From UBA2040 sp041751955 (GTDB lineage: Bacteria; Bacteroidota; Bacteroidia; Flavobacteriales_D; Crocinitomicaceae): 64,000 nucleotides of DNA. The notes under the pieces are model-generated. The model saw nothing but the letters and a program-made list of their open reading frames with translations. It ran no database searches and had not been told where the DNA came from. The translations under genes and the position numbers were made by a program. This document shows, piece by piece, positions 1 to 7,998 of the stretch (its first letter is position 1; every line of letters starts with the position of its first letter). The DNA is taken from contig JBGSIB010000011.1 of the NCBI GenBank assembly GCA_041751955.1, forward strand, positions 33,133 to 97,132. The letters run 5' to 3'.

Positions 1-741
1 AGAGGAGCTGACGTGACATCTCGAGATTATCAAATGAAAGCTTTCGTTAATTATTCTATGAAAGATAAGATAGAAGCTTGTGAAAGTTTGAGGATGGCGA
101 GAAGAAAAGGCGTTGTAATGGAGCAACCTTGGATGAAAAAACTAAATTGCTACAACGAGGACCGATCCAATCCAAAAGCCATTGAATTTGATACGAGATT
201 TGGTAAAAAAGAAATCCTAGTAAACGGTCCGGAAAGTGTAAATCGAGCAGCTTGGCAGCCGAAGTTGAAAAGGAAAATCTATTTTGATTCGAATGAGGGA
301 GAAGGTCAATTTTCCTTGATGTGCGTTCCTTATTACAATCAATATTTCTCAAAAGGTTATGTGTATTTTTTTGATATTGATGGCCCAGCTTTTTATAATC
401 GAGGATTGAGACTATTGACTGTTATGATAGAAAAGGAGTGGAATAATAGGTCCGGTGACACCTTAATTGGAGTCGATTATATGGATGCTTTACCCAACGT
501 TTTGGAAAAAGGTAACTCAGTTTGGTTAGAAATTGGCGCCGATTACTATATCGAATTTTCATATTTGGGTTATGAACCGAAAACACTTAAATCAGGAGAA
601 ACTATTTCAAGTGCAAAAATTAGAGTGGCGTACCATCTGGATGGTTATTTGAATTCTGTGGAATTGTTTTGGATGGCTGATCAGCGAGGGGTTGTGGAAT
701 ACTTGCAAATGGACGGAAGCTTTCTGAGACTTCAAAAATAG
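1..741 (+). CDS. Hypothetical protein, 5' end possibly outside the window
   Basis: I do not recognise the family. The frame is open right to base 1, so the true start may lie upstream; candidate starts inside the window are GTG at 13, ATG at 34 and ATG at 58. The C-terminal two thirds is a soluble, aromatic-rich alpha/beta sequence (for example YVYFFDIDG and YIEFSYLGYEP) with no signal peptide, membrane helix or lipobox. It ends three bases before the convergent gmhA gene, so it is the last gene of its transcript. Nothing in the sequence supports a functional assignment. Confidence 0.6.
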   Translation, partial: RGADVTSRDYQMKAFVNYSMKDKIEACESLRMARRKGVVMEQPWMKKLNCYNEDRSNPKAIEFDTRFGKKEILVNGPESVNRAAWQPKLKRKIYFDSNEGEGQFSLMCVPYYNQYFSKGYVYFFDIDGPAFYNRGLRLLTVMIEKEWNNRSGDTLIGVDYMDALPNVLEKGNSVWLEIGADYYIEFSYLGYEPKTLKSGETISSAKIRVAYHLDGYLNSVELFWMADQRGVVEYLQMDGSFLRLQK

Positions 742-744
742 AAT

Positions 745-1326
745 TTATTTCCCAAACATTTCTTGCTCAATAATCTCGCAAAGCGTGTGACCAATAAGCA
801 TGTGACATTCTTGAATTCGCGGTGTGTCTGTTGAAGGAATATTGACTAAAAATTTGGCAACACCTTTCATTTTTCCACCAGTTTCTCCTGTAAACGCTAC
901 CGTTGTTAAACCCATTTCATTTGCTCTTTCCAAGGCACGAAGAACATTTCCGCTGTTTCCACTGGTGCTCATGCCTATCAGCACATCTCCTTTTGAACCA
1001 AAGCCTTGTATCAATCGAGCATAGACTTCATCGAAGGAATAATCGTTGGCCACGGCCGTGATATACGAAGTATTCACATGCAAAGCTTCTGAAAATAATG
1101 GTGGTCGATCAAAATAATATCGGCCGCTCAATTCAGCACTCAAATGTTGCGCATCGGCCGCGCTTCCTCCATTTCCACACCAAAAAACTTTACCGCCTTT
1201 TTTGTAACAATCCACCAATTTGTGCGAGAGATCAGTGACCACTTGCATCAAGTTATCGTCATGCATCAACTGCGTTTTCAAATCTATTGATTGCTGTAAT
1301 TTCGACTGGAAGAAAGCTTTGTCCAT
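745..1326 (-). CDS. gmhA: Phosphoheptose isomerase (sedoheptulose-7-phosphate isomerase), SIS domain
   Basis: GmhA converts sedoheptulose 7-phosphate to glycero-manno-heptose 7-phosphate, the first step of the ADP-heptose pathway for LPS core or heptose glycans; it is cytoplasmic. The 193-residue product has one SIS domain and the family landmarks: GNGGS at 51-55, STSGNSGN at 120-127 and TPRIQECH at 168-175. Residues H61, E65, Q172 and H180 sit at the positions of the active-site residues known in the E. coli enzyme, so it should be active. Length is normal. No other heptose-pathway gene is adjacent. It converges on the hypothetical gene to its left. Confidence 0.93.
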   Translation of the reverse strand: MDKAFFQSKLQQSIDLKTQLMHDDNLMQVVTDLSHKLVDCYKKGGKVFWCGNGGSAADAQHLSAELSGRYYFDRPPLFSEALHVNTSYITAVANDYSFDEVYARLIQGFGSKGDVLIGMSTSGNSGNVLRALERANEMGLTTVAFTGETGGKMKGVAKFLVNIPSTDTPRIQECHMLIGHTLCEIIEQEMFGK

Positions 1327-1386
1327 GGTGATATTTTAGAGTTTAAAATTAAGGATAATTTCTTGTCTAGAATTCGGGTAAAAATG

Positions 1387-1426
1387 AAAATCCCCGTCCT
1401 ATCAGAATAAAACGGGGATTTTTTTA
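1387..1426 (-). terminator. Intrinsic terminator downstream of the nitroreductase gene
   Basis: An 11-bp perfect stem (AAAATCCCCGT at 1387-1397 pairing with ACGGGGATTTT at 1412-1422) has a 14-nt loop. It is flanked by T-rich sequence on both strands, so it can act in either direction. It lies just after the repaired nitroreductase stop (1440) and before the gmhA start, separating the two minus-strand genes. Confidence 0.75.
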
Positions 1427-1439
1427 AGTAAGTTTTGAA

Positions 1440-2074
1440 TCAGTAAGTCAAAAACATTTCGTCCTCAGCCTTTCTAACTTTGGCTTGATGCTGGTTTCCA
1501 TCCTCTTCATGACGGTATCCCATAGCACAAACTACAGATGTTGTTAGGCCTTTATCACTCAGACCTAAAATTTCGTCATAGGCGCGGCATCAAAACCTTC
1601 CATTGGAGTTGCATCGATTTTGAGCATGGCCGCTGTGTGTAATAACATACCCAAAGCGATATACGTTTGTTTTTTGTTCCAAGGAACGAATTGCTCTTCT
1701 GTCATTGGGGCAATGGAACCTTTGATGTAATCTCCAAATCCCTTTGTTTGCTCAATGGTAATGTTTCTTGATTTTGCTACATTTTCCATATAGTCGTCGA
1801 CGTCTGCAGGCGTGATGTTTTTTTGAACAACAAAAACAACGAATGCAGAGGCATCAGTCACTTGAGTTTGTCCCCAAGCTTTTTCTCGCAATTGATTACG
1901 CAAACCTTCATCTTCAATGAAGATAGCTTTAAAAGGCTGCAAACCATAAGAAGTTGGTGCGAATCGTATGCTGTCTTTCAAGGTTTGTAAATCTTCGATG
2001 CTAATGCTTTTTGTTGCATCATATTTTTTTACTGCGTAGCGCCATTCAAGGGCGTTTTTGATTTGTTCTGTCAT
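1440..2074 (-). pseudogene. NAD(P)H-dependent nitroreductase (NfsB family), broken by a single-base frameshift
   Basis: This is an FMN-dependent nitroreductase of the NfsB/oxygen-insensitive family. The intact frame from 2074 gives 169 residues, starting with a typical EWRYAVKKYD N-terminus, and stops early after DAAPMTKF. In the next frame the sequence resumes as YDEILGLSDKGLTTSVVCAMGYRHEED and ends with an ordinary NfsB C-terminus at a TGA at 1440-1442. Restoring one base near 1581-1583 yields about 211 residues, the usual family length. The lesion may be a sequencing error or a recent mutation; the rest is well conserved. It sits beside a pirin gene on the same strand, a pairing typical of electrophile or quinone stress responses. 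Confidence 0.85.
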
Positions 2075-2095
2075 GTTAACTGGGTTGTTTTTTTT

Positions 2096-2159
2096 AGACT
2101 TTAGACATTAGATGCTAGACTTCGGACAAAGCGAGTCTAGCATCTAAAGTCTAAGATCT
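2096..2159. repeat. Long imperfect hairpin between nitroreductase and pirin genes
   Basis: Two 26-nt arms (2096-2121 and 2134-2159) differ at only three positions and enclose a 12-nt loop. The arms are built from short variants of TAGAC and TTAGATGCTAGACT, giving them an internally repetitive character. The element fills most of the 96-bp gap between two minus-strand genes. It could be a terminator for pirin, or a mobile REP-like hairpin; a short T-rich tract flanks it on the nitroreductase side. Confidence 0.7.
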
Positions 2160-2170
2160 TATATCTTTTT

Positions 2171-2947
2171 TTAAAATTCCATAGGTACCTCTAACACCAA
2201 GACCTTACTTTTTGTTTTGGCGGTAAAATTAACTTCTTTTTCGTTCCATATTCCGATAGCATCGCGTTTTGATAATGGTTCATCGGCGATATTTACTTCG
2301 CCTTCAACTATCATCGTATAAATGCCATTGTTATCATCATGCAACTTATAACTTAGGCTTTTGTTCTCGTCCAACTCAGCCATGTGGATGTATGCATTTT
2401 GGTGAATCCATGCTCCATCGTCGTCTTGGTTTGGTGAAACAAGTTGCAGGAAATTATTATTCATTTTCGCCATGTCAATTTTAAACTGATCGTAACGCGG
2501 TTCAACATTTTTCTTGTTTGGGAAAATCCAAATTTGAAAAAGATTGGTTGCAACATCTGTAGGATTTACTTCAGAATGTAAAACGCCACTTCCAGCGCTC
2601 ATCACTTGAATTTCTCCAGCTTCTATTGTTCCTTCATTGCCCATGGAATCTTTATGTGCCAAAGCTCCCGTTAAGGGAATGGTAATGATTTCCATGTTGT
2701 CGTGTGGGTGTGTTCCAAATCCACCTTTTCCGGCTACCGTATCATCGTTCAAAACGCGTAAAGCACCGAAATTAATTTTGTTGGGATCGTACCATTGGGC
2801 AAAACTGAAAGAATGATTTACTTTCAACCATCCGTGGTCGGCCGAACCTCTTGTATTGGCTTTGTGAATGATTTTATTCATAACTGCTGTGTTTTTTGTT
2901 CCTAATATCATGACGTCGTAATCTGAATTTTTTGGTCTTACTTTCAT
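2171..2947 (-). CDS. Pirin family protein (bicupin, YhaK-like)
   Basis: Pirins are double-cupin metalloproteins; some bacterial members have quercetin 2,3-dioxygenase activity, others are redox-linked regulators. The N-terminal cupin carries the conserved block GTHPHDNMEIITIPLTG and later SGVLHSE, which supply the histidine and glutamate metal ligands. Length is close to the family norm of about 235 plus a 22-residue N-terminal extension. Most homologs would begin at the internal MNKIIHKANTRG, so ATG at 2881 is an alternative start. It is upstream of, and probably linked with, the nitroreductase. An operator-like palindrome lies at 2974-2998. Confidence 0.88.
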   Translation of the reverse strand: MKVRPKNSDYDVMILGTKNTAVMNKIIHKANTRGSADHGWLKVNHSFSFAQWYDPNKINFGALRVLNDDTVAGKGGFGTHPHDNMEIITIPLTGALAHKDSMGNEGTIEAGEIQVMSAGSGVLHSEVNPTDVATNLFQIWIFPNKKNVEPRYDQFKIDMAKMNNNFLQLVSPNQDDDGAWIHQNAYIHMAELDENKSLSYKLHDDNNGIYTMIVEGEVNIADEPLSKRDAIGIWNEKEVNFTAKTKSKVLVLEVPMEF

Positions 2948-2973
2948 GACTATTTATTTTAATACAACAAAGT

Positions 2974-2998
2974 TAACTAAAATTAGTTACCATGGTAA
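2974..2998. promoter_or_regulatory. Candidate operator: paired palindromes upstream of pirin
   Basis: TAACTAA and TTAGTTA (2974-2980, 2983-2989) form a 7-bp inverted repeat with a 2-bp spacer, and this overlaps a second perfect 12-bp palindrome, TTACCATGGTAA (2987-2998). The first resembles the TACT-N-AGTA type sites of HxlR/YodB regulators, which control nitroreductases and related enzymes in other bacteria. No regulator gene is adjacent, so the assignment is inference. Confidence 0.45.
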
Positions 2999-3120
2999 GT
3001 ATTTTTAAAATAATTAACATTGGGGCAATGAAAATGGAAAACTGACCAAGAATATTGAAATGCTAGTTTTTATTTTGTACTTTCTCTCTTTATGCAGTAT
3101 CGACCTTGAAATTTAAAACC

Positions 3121-3471
3121 ATGACAAGACTTTTTTCTACATCAATTCTTCTTTTTTTCGTAATAACGGGAGTGTCCTGTTCAAGAACACAAACTTTGGT
3201 TGACGTTCCTGATTGTGTCGAGAAAAAAATCAGGAAAATACAGAAGGCAAGCGCTCAAAACCCACCAGCTGAGGCTTGGCAATGGAAGGTAGACGGAAAA
3301 ACGTACTATTATTTTAACTCTAGTTGTTGCGACCAATTCAACTATCTCTATGACGAAAAGTGCAATGTAGTTTGTGCACCAGATGGTGGTTTCACCGGGA
3401 AGGGTGATGGGAATTGTCCGACTTTTTCCGGAACAATTGAAAAGAAATTGGTTTGGAAAGATATGAGATAA
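3121..3471 (+). CDS. DUF6970-type lipoprotein
   Basis: A small SPII lipoprotein: a hydrophobic leader ends in the lipobox TGVSC with the lipidated Cys at residue 20 from the ATG at 3121. A TTG five codons upstream is less likely as start. The mature domain contains the DUF6970 signature: PPAEAWQWKVDGKTYYY, then SSCCDQFNYLYD, then CNVVCAPDGGFTGKGDGNC. The four or more conserved cysteines suggest a disulfide-stabilised periplasmic fold. Function of the family is unknown. It precedes an outer-membrane protein by 26 bp, which may make them one transcript. Confidence 0.85.
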   Translation: MTRLFSTSILLFFVITGVSCSRTQTLVDVPDCVEKKIRKIQKASAQNPPAEAWQWKVDGKTYYYFNSSCCDQFNYLYDEKCNVVCAPDGGFTGKGDGNCPTFSGTIEKKLVWKDMR

Positions 3472-3497
3472 TAGAATATTGATGATATTCGTTCCCT

Positions 3498-4253
3498 ATG
3501 AAATCAACCAACACTATTCTTATTCTGGTGATTGCGCTTATCAACCTATTATCGACGAGTACCTTAGAAGCTCAAACAGAGGATGAAACGTCCAGTTTAT
3601 TGAAAAAACGTAGTTTTGAAATCGGTTTAAATTTCTCAGGAGATCTTGCATATAGAAAATTAAGTACTTCGCTACCTTCTGAGTTAACTGATTATCAGAT
3701 TTCTCAAAAAAATAAAGAGGAAAAGCCAATTTTTGGTTTTCAAACTGGTGTTGGGCTAGTCTATAATTTTAATTCTCATATCGGCATAGAAACTGGAATT
3801 CAATATACAAGACGTGGCTACAAATATTTTACGGATGCCATAGTTTGGGATGGACAATCGCAACAGAACATTGTAAATGCTGTGGTTCATACCAGCGCAT
3901 TCCATCATTTATCTGTACCACTAAAGGCAAATTTCACTTTTGGGAATAAGAAATTAAAATTTTTCTCCAGCGTAGGTGCGTCTTTCGATTATTTGATGTT
4001 TCATAAAGAGACCAATAGCTATAAATTCCCCAACAAGGACGTTTCTGGCTACTTTTATTCTTCTAAAAATGGTTTGTCAGCGTTTGATTTTGTTCCAAGA
4101 TTGGGAATCGGTTTCGTTTACGATTTTAGTCCAAAATATTGCCTGCGCGTTGAACCTAATTTCAGGTATGGCTTAATGCCACAAACGAATACTTTGGTTG
4201 TCGAAAGGCTTTGGACTTCTGGCGTGAATTGCTCATTCTTAATTCGATTATAA
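3498..4253 (+). CDS. Outer-membrane beta-barrel protein (OMP_b-brl-like)
   Basis: An exported protein with a signal peptide (about residues 1-25, ending in EAQ). The rest is made of alternating amphipathic strands and Gly/aromatic turns typical of an 8-stranded beta-barrel: GIETGIQYTRRGYKYF, LSVPLKANFTFG, FFSSVGASFDYL, FVPRLGIGFVYDF and YCLRVEPNFRYGL. At 251 residues it fits the PorT/porin-family small barrels common in Bacteroidota. No T9SS gene is adjacent, so I do not call it PorT. The ATG at 3498 gives a clean signal peptide. Confidence 0.75.
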   Translation: MKSTNTILILVIALINLLSTSTLEAQTEDETSSLLKKRSFEIGLNFSGDLAYRKLSTSLPSELTDYQISQKNKEEKPIFGFQTGVGLVYNFNSHIGIETGIQYTRRGYKYFTDAIVWDGQSQQNIVNAVVHTSAFHHLSVPLKANFTFGNKKLKFFSSVGASFDYLMFHKETNSYKFPNKDVSGYFYSSKNGLSAFDFVPRLGIGFVYDFSPKYCLRVEPNFRYGLMPQTNTLVVERLWTSGVNCSFLIRL

Positions 4254-4300
4254 GGTATAAACGGTTTACATTTTGTGAGTATTTCCTATTTTTACCGTTC

Positions 4301-4717
4301 ATGCGAACATCTTTATACATTCTAATTCTTCTTTGTAGCCCGAACATTCTTTTTGGACAAAATTCCGATTCCATTTACAAAAATCCAGAAGTAGCCGCAC
4401 AGTATTTTGGTGGCATGGATTCCATTTTGGCCTATCTCGATAGAAATTCGGTTTACCCAAAAATTTCTATAAAGAATTGTGATGAGGGCACTGTAATTAT
4501 TAATTGCATAGTTGAACGAAATGGAAGAATATCGGTTAACCATATTGTTGAAAGTATTTCTAATGAGCTAGATGCTGAATCGAGGCGTTTGGTTGAAAAT
4601 ATGCCCGCATGGCGACCTGCTATTCAAAAGGGGCAAACGGTACGTTCGAATGTTGAAATTTCTTTGGAATTTAACTTAGCCTCCGAAAAAGCTAAGCGAA
4701 AAAAACTCAAAAAATAG
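4301..4717 (+). CDS. Secreted TonB C-terminal-domain protein
   Basis: From ATG 4301 there is a signal peptide ending near FGQ, then a single TonB_C-type domain. The landmarks are YPKISIKNCDEGTVIINCIV, then the MPAWRPAIQKGQ segment (the family's W-x-PA motif), and a final NVEISLEFNL strand. Unlike a real energy transducer it has no N-terminal membrane anchor and no Pro-rich periplasm-spanning arm, so it probably does not power TonB receptors. Free TonB_C proteins of this kind are common in Bacteroidota with unknown roles. The Lys-rich tail (KAKRKKLKK) is unusual. The frame extends upstream to 4211, but the ATG at 4301 is followed at once by the signal peptide. Confidence 0.75.
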   Translation: MRTSLYILILLCSPNILFGQNSDSIYKNPEVAAQYFGGMDSILAYLDRNSVYPKISIKNCDEGTVIINCIVERNGRISVNHIVESISNELDAESRRLVENMPAWRPAIQKGQTVRSNVEISLEFNLASEKAKRKKLKK

Positions 4718-4817
4718 GAAAAGCATAGAAAAAAACTCTAAAAAGTTACAGTGTTAAGTTTCATTTAGCTAAGAGGTGTTTATTTCATAATCATCAATTT
4801 ATAGTAGATTTGGTAAG

Positions 4818-5834
4818 ATGAAGCAAGCAATTTTATTTCTTCGTAAAATTTTGGTTTACGCCTTCGTGGTGGTGGTTTGTTTCGAAATAGCATTGCGGAT
4901 TTTAGGATATGGACCGTATCGGAATTCGGACTATAAAGTTGAGGCGTCGCCTGCGAATGCTTTTATAGGTGATGAAAAGTTAGGCATCGCTTTGAATCCT
5001 GGATCCTATAAAATAGTATTGAACGATAAAATTCGTTTTCAAACAACTCACACAAACTTGAGTAGGCGACTTGTTCCACAACAAGCTGAGTCAGATTCTT
5101 TGAAAATGGCTTTTTTAGGATGTTCCTTCACCTATGGATATGGCGTAAATGATAAGGATAATTTCGTTTCAAAAATTCAAAATTCCATGCCCAATTGGCG
5201 AATAGATAATTATGCGACCCCGGGATTTGGAACCGTTCAATCCTACCTTCAATTGCAAGAAATTCTCAAAGAAAACGATACAAAAGTAGTGGTGCTGTGT
5301 TTTTCGGATTTTCATTTTATCAGAAATGTAATGTCACACATTTATCGATCGAATTTAAAAATTGGATTTCGAAATTCTTCGAAAGATGTTGACACGAGAA
5401 TGGAAAAAGCAAATTTTCCCTACATTCCCAATTCAGATCTCAAGGTGCAATACAATAAATGGGACGAACTCTATTCCAACTATTATTTAAGGGAATATTT
5501 AGCCTCGAGTAACTGGATGCAAACAAATGTCGATAAGTTCAAAGACAGAAACCTCAATTCCGTGAACGTTACCGTAGCTTTATTGCTAAAAATGAAGCGT
5601 ATGTGCGATGAAAAAGACGTTGAATTTGTTGTGTTTTGCTTGGATAATTCTTTCGAAACTAGACAATTGCAGAAGTCATTGAATTTTAAAAATTGGAAAA
5701 ATATCCACTTCAACTTTGGAAGTAAAAGTTTAACAAATCGCCCTTACGACAGTCATCCTAACGCTAAAGGACACAGTTGGATGGCAAAGAAAATGATTCC
5801 TTTTTTGAAAAATGTTCTTATACAAAGTGAGTAG
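4818..5834 (+). CDS. Membrane-anchored SGNH/GDSL-type hydrolase
   Basis: One N-terminal transmembrane segment (about 8-28) anchors a periplasmic SGNH-fold domain. The nucleophile block GCSFTYGYGV places Ser at 103, and the C-terminal DSHPNAKGH supplies Asp311 and His313 of the triad. Such enzymes remove or transfer acyl groups on lipids and glycans; the substrate here is unknown. The stop overlaps the next gene's start by 23 bp, and it begins an operon of four genes whose other members are an RND exporter and two glycosyltransferases. An acyl-modification step in building or exporting a glycolipid is a reasonable inference. Confidence 0.75.
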   Translation: MKQAILFLRKILVYAFVVVVCFEIALRILGYGPYRNSDYKVEASPANAFIGDEKLGIALNPGSYKIVLNDKIRFQTTHTNLSRRLVPQQAESDSLKMAFLGCSFTYGYGVNDKDNFVSKIQNSMPNWRIDNYATPGFGTVQSYLQLQEILKENDTKVVVLCFSDFHFIRNVMSHIYRSNLKIGFRNSSKDVDTRMEKANFPYIPNSDLKVQYNKWDELYSNYYLREYLASSNWMQTNVDKFKDRNLNSVNVTVALLLKMKRMCDEKDVEFVVFCLDNSFETRQLQKSLNFKNWKNIHFNFGSKSLTNRPYDSHPNAKGHSWMAKKMIPFLKNVLIQSE

Positions 5835-7998
5835 AACCTTACGAACATATCTGGCCATGGGACTGTTGATTATTCTCGGTTTTTTCACTTTTCAAAGACT
5901 GAGATTTGAACCTGTTTTTTCGCCATATGGTTTTGCTTCTTCTAATGAAATTGTAAGTTTAGAGCTTTTCGAAGGCCAGTTTCCGAAAACCAATAAAGAA
6001 CAAAGTGCTATCGTCATCCTTCAGAAAAAACAAGGATGGAAAAGCTATGCAGATTTTTTAGAATTGAAATCCAGAACTGTATCGATTGAAAAATTGCATG
6101 AGTTGAAGGAAATATTCTCAGTTACAAATCTTAGTTTTCCAAAGAAAGGTCCATTTGGGATGAAACAAGCTAAAATACTGCATTTGGAGAACGAGATGGC
6201 TTTTAAAAAATCCTACAGCAAGTTGAAGAAAATGGATTATGCACATGCCAAATTTCTTTCAAGTAATGGAAAATACGCCTTATTTTTTCTGAATCTCAAA
6301 AAAGAATTGTCGGAAGCGAGCATTCAAAAATTAGAGAATATTCAAGGAAATAAGCAGTCGACTTTTGTTTTTCATGCCGGATATATGGAAAGGGAAAATC
6401 AGGCAAGCATGATTCGAGAGACAATCTTTATTGCCGCTTTGGCTGTGCTTTTGGTAATTTTGGGCTTCTATTTTGTGGCTAAATCTTTAAGAGGATTGGC
6501 CATTATTGCTGTGACGCTTTTATTTAATTTAAGTCTGGTTTTTATTTTCATGTTTCTCATGGATATTCCTTTCAGCATGAACATGATAGGTATCCCTTGT
6601 TTGATTGTTATTCTCTCTTTTTCCGATTTGATGCATATTTTTTATCATCAATCCATATTGGCAGATCAATCGAAGGATGACGTCACTTTGAGGCAAACTA
6701 TTTTGAAGAAAATAGGTTTTCCGATGATGCTGACTTCTGTGACGAACGGTCTTGGATTCATCGTTTTTTTGGTGATTTCGGATGTTCGGGTCATGACTGA
6801 ATTAGCCGTGGTTTCCTTGTTCGGTATTTTGATTGCTTATCTCAGCTCTCGTTTTTTGATATTGCCTTTGATGTCTAAAAATGTGAAATATATTTTGCGC
6901 AAAAACCTTCAGAACGATGGTCAAAAGTATTATCGCATCATCAAAAAAATCAGTAAACGATCTCGGCTCGTAACTGGTTTAACAGCAATTTTATTCATTG
7001 GTTTATTGATTGGTCTGAGTTCCATTTTTAAAATTGATTTTAAAGCGGAAAATTATGTTCAGGGAAATACCAAATCCTATCAAACGGCTAGCATACTTGG
7101 GGAGCATTTTTTCGGTTCGCATAAAGGGCAAATAAGTGTCAGACATGCTGCGAAGGAGGGAAAATGGTCTAAGGAATATCAACAAAAACTGGACAAGGTT
7201 GAGGAAACTATTGAATCTATATTCAATCCCTTATCTATGACGTCAACAAATAGTCTGGTCAAAAGATTTCACCAAGTGCGAATAGGAGGAAATCCAGCGG
7301 GATATAGCTTAATGAATAACTTGGAACCAAAAGAAATAGAACCTTTCATTGAAGAATTGGGTGGACTGAATTTAATCGCCCGAAATGGAAGGATTTCAAA
7401 AATCGAGTTTGGGTTCAAAGACGAAGGATTGACTGAAAATCTATCAAAATTTAAATTATTGGAGAAGAAATTGGAAAATTTCACTGATGAAAAATCAAGT
7501 TTCCAGATTAGCGGAAGTTCCTTTATATCAGATAAATCAGTTGTAAAATATTCATTCGAAGTAATAATTGGTTTGTCTCTTGGTTTATTACTGACCTGTT
7601 TAATTGTTTTGTTTTATTTCAAATCTATTCGTTTAGCCATTGGTACTCTGTTGGTTAACGGAATTCCTGTTTTTATTTGTATGATCGTCTTGTTGCTAAG
7701 TCACGTTCAAATCAATCCACAATCGCTATTTTTATTGAGTGCCTTGTTGGGATTATGTCTAGATGATTCTCTATATTTAATGGCTTATCGTAAAAAACGA
7801 ATTAAGGATTTGAATCTTTTCCCCATACGCGTCACAAGCCTAGTTTTGGCTCTGTCATTTTGTGCTTTATTGGGCTCAAGTTTCGTTTGGTTGAAGGAAT
7901 TTGCGCTAATATTTATCCTTGGAATCGTTTTGGCGTTTTTCTTAGATGTTCTCATTTATCCACTTTTTATGAATTTAGCAATAGAGGAAAATGATTGA
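5812..7998 (+). CDS. RND/MMPL superfamily transporter
   Basis: A 728-residue integral membrane protein with the duplicated RND layout: an N-terminal helix (about 12-28), a periplasmic domain, five to six helices (about 200-355), then a second periplasmic domain (about 415-580) and another five to six helices (about 585-725). This length fits the MMPL/hydrophobe-exporter branch and not the ~1,030-residue AcrB branch. Such proteins move lipids or hydrophobic conjugates across the inner membrane using proton motive force. It overlaps the genes on both sides (23 bp and 8 bp), so translation is probably coupled with the SGNH hydrolase and the GT2 enzyme, pointing to a lipid or glycolipid substrate. 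Confidence 0.8.
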   Translation: MFLYKVSRTLRTYLAMGLLIILGFFTFQRLRFEPVFSPYGFASSNEIVSLELFEGQFPKTNKEQSAIVILQKKQGWKSYADFLELKSRTVSIEKLHELKEIFSVTNLSFPKKGPFGMKQAKILHLENEMAFKKSYSKLKKMDYAHAKFLSSNGKYALFFLNLKKELSEASIQKLENIQGNKQSTFVFHAGYMERENQASMIRETIFIAALAVLLVILGFYFVAKSLRGLAIIAVTLLFNLSLVFIFMFLMDIPFSMNMIGIPCLIVILSFSDLMHIFYHQSILADQSKDDVTLRQTILKKIGFPMMLTSVTNGLGFIVFLVISDVRVMTELAVVSLFGILIAYLSSRFLILPLMSKNVKYILRKNLQNDGQKYYRIIKKISKRSRLVTGLTAILFIGLLIGLSSIFKIDFKAENYVQGNTKSYQTASILGEHFFGSHKGQISVRHAAKEGKWSKEYQQKLDKVEETIESIFNPLSMTSTNSLVKRFHQVRIGGNPAGYSLMNNLEPKEIEPFIEELGGLNLIARNGRISKIEFGFKDEGLTENLSKFKLLEKKLENFTDEKSSFQISGSSFISDKSVVKYSFEVIIGLSLGLLLTCLIVLFYFKSIRLAIGTLLVNGIPVFICMIVLLLSHVQINPQSLFLLSALLGLCLDDSLYLMAYRKKRIKDLNLFPIRVTSLVLALSFCALLGSSFVWLKEFALIFILGIVLAFFLDVLIYPLFMNLAIEEND

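Noticed and set aside
3498..4253. PorT of the T9SS
   Set aside because: Size and barrel pattern fit, but small barrels of this type are very common and no T9SS core gene is adjacent.
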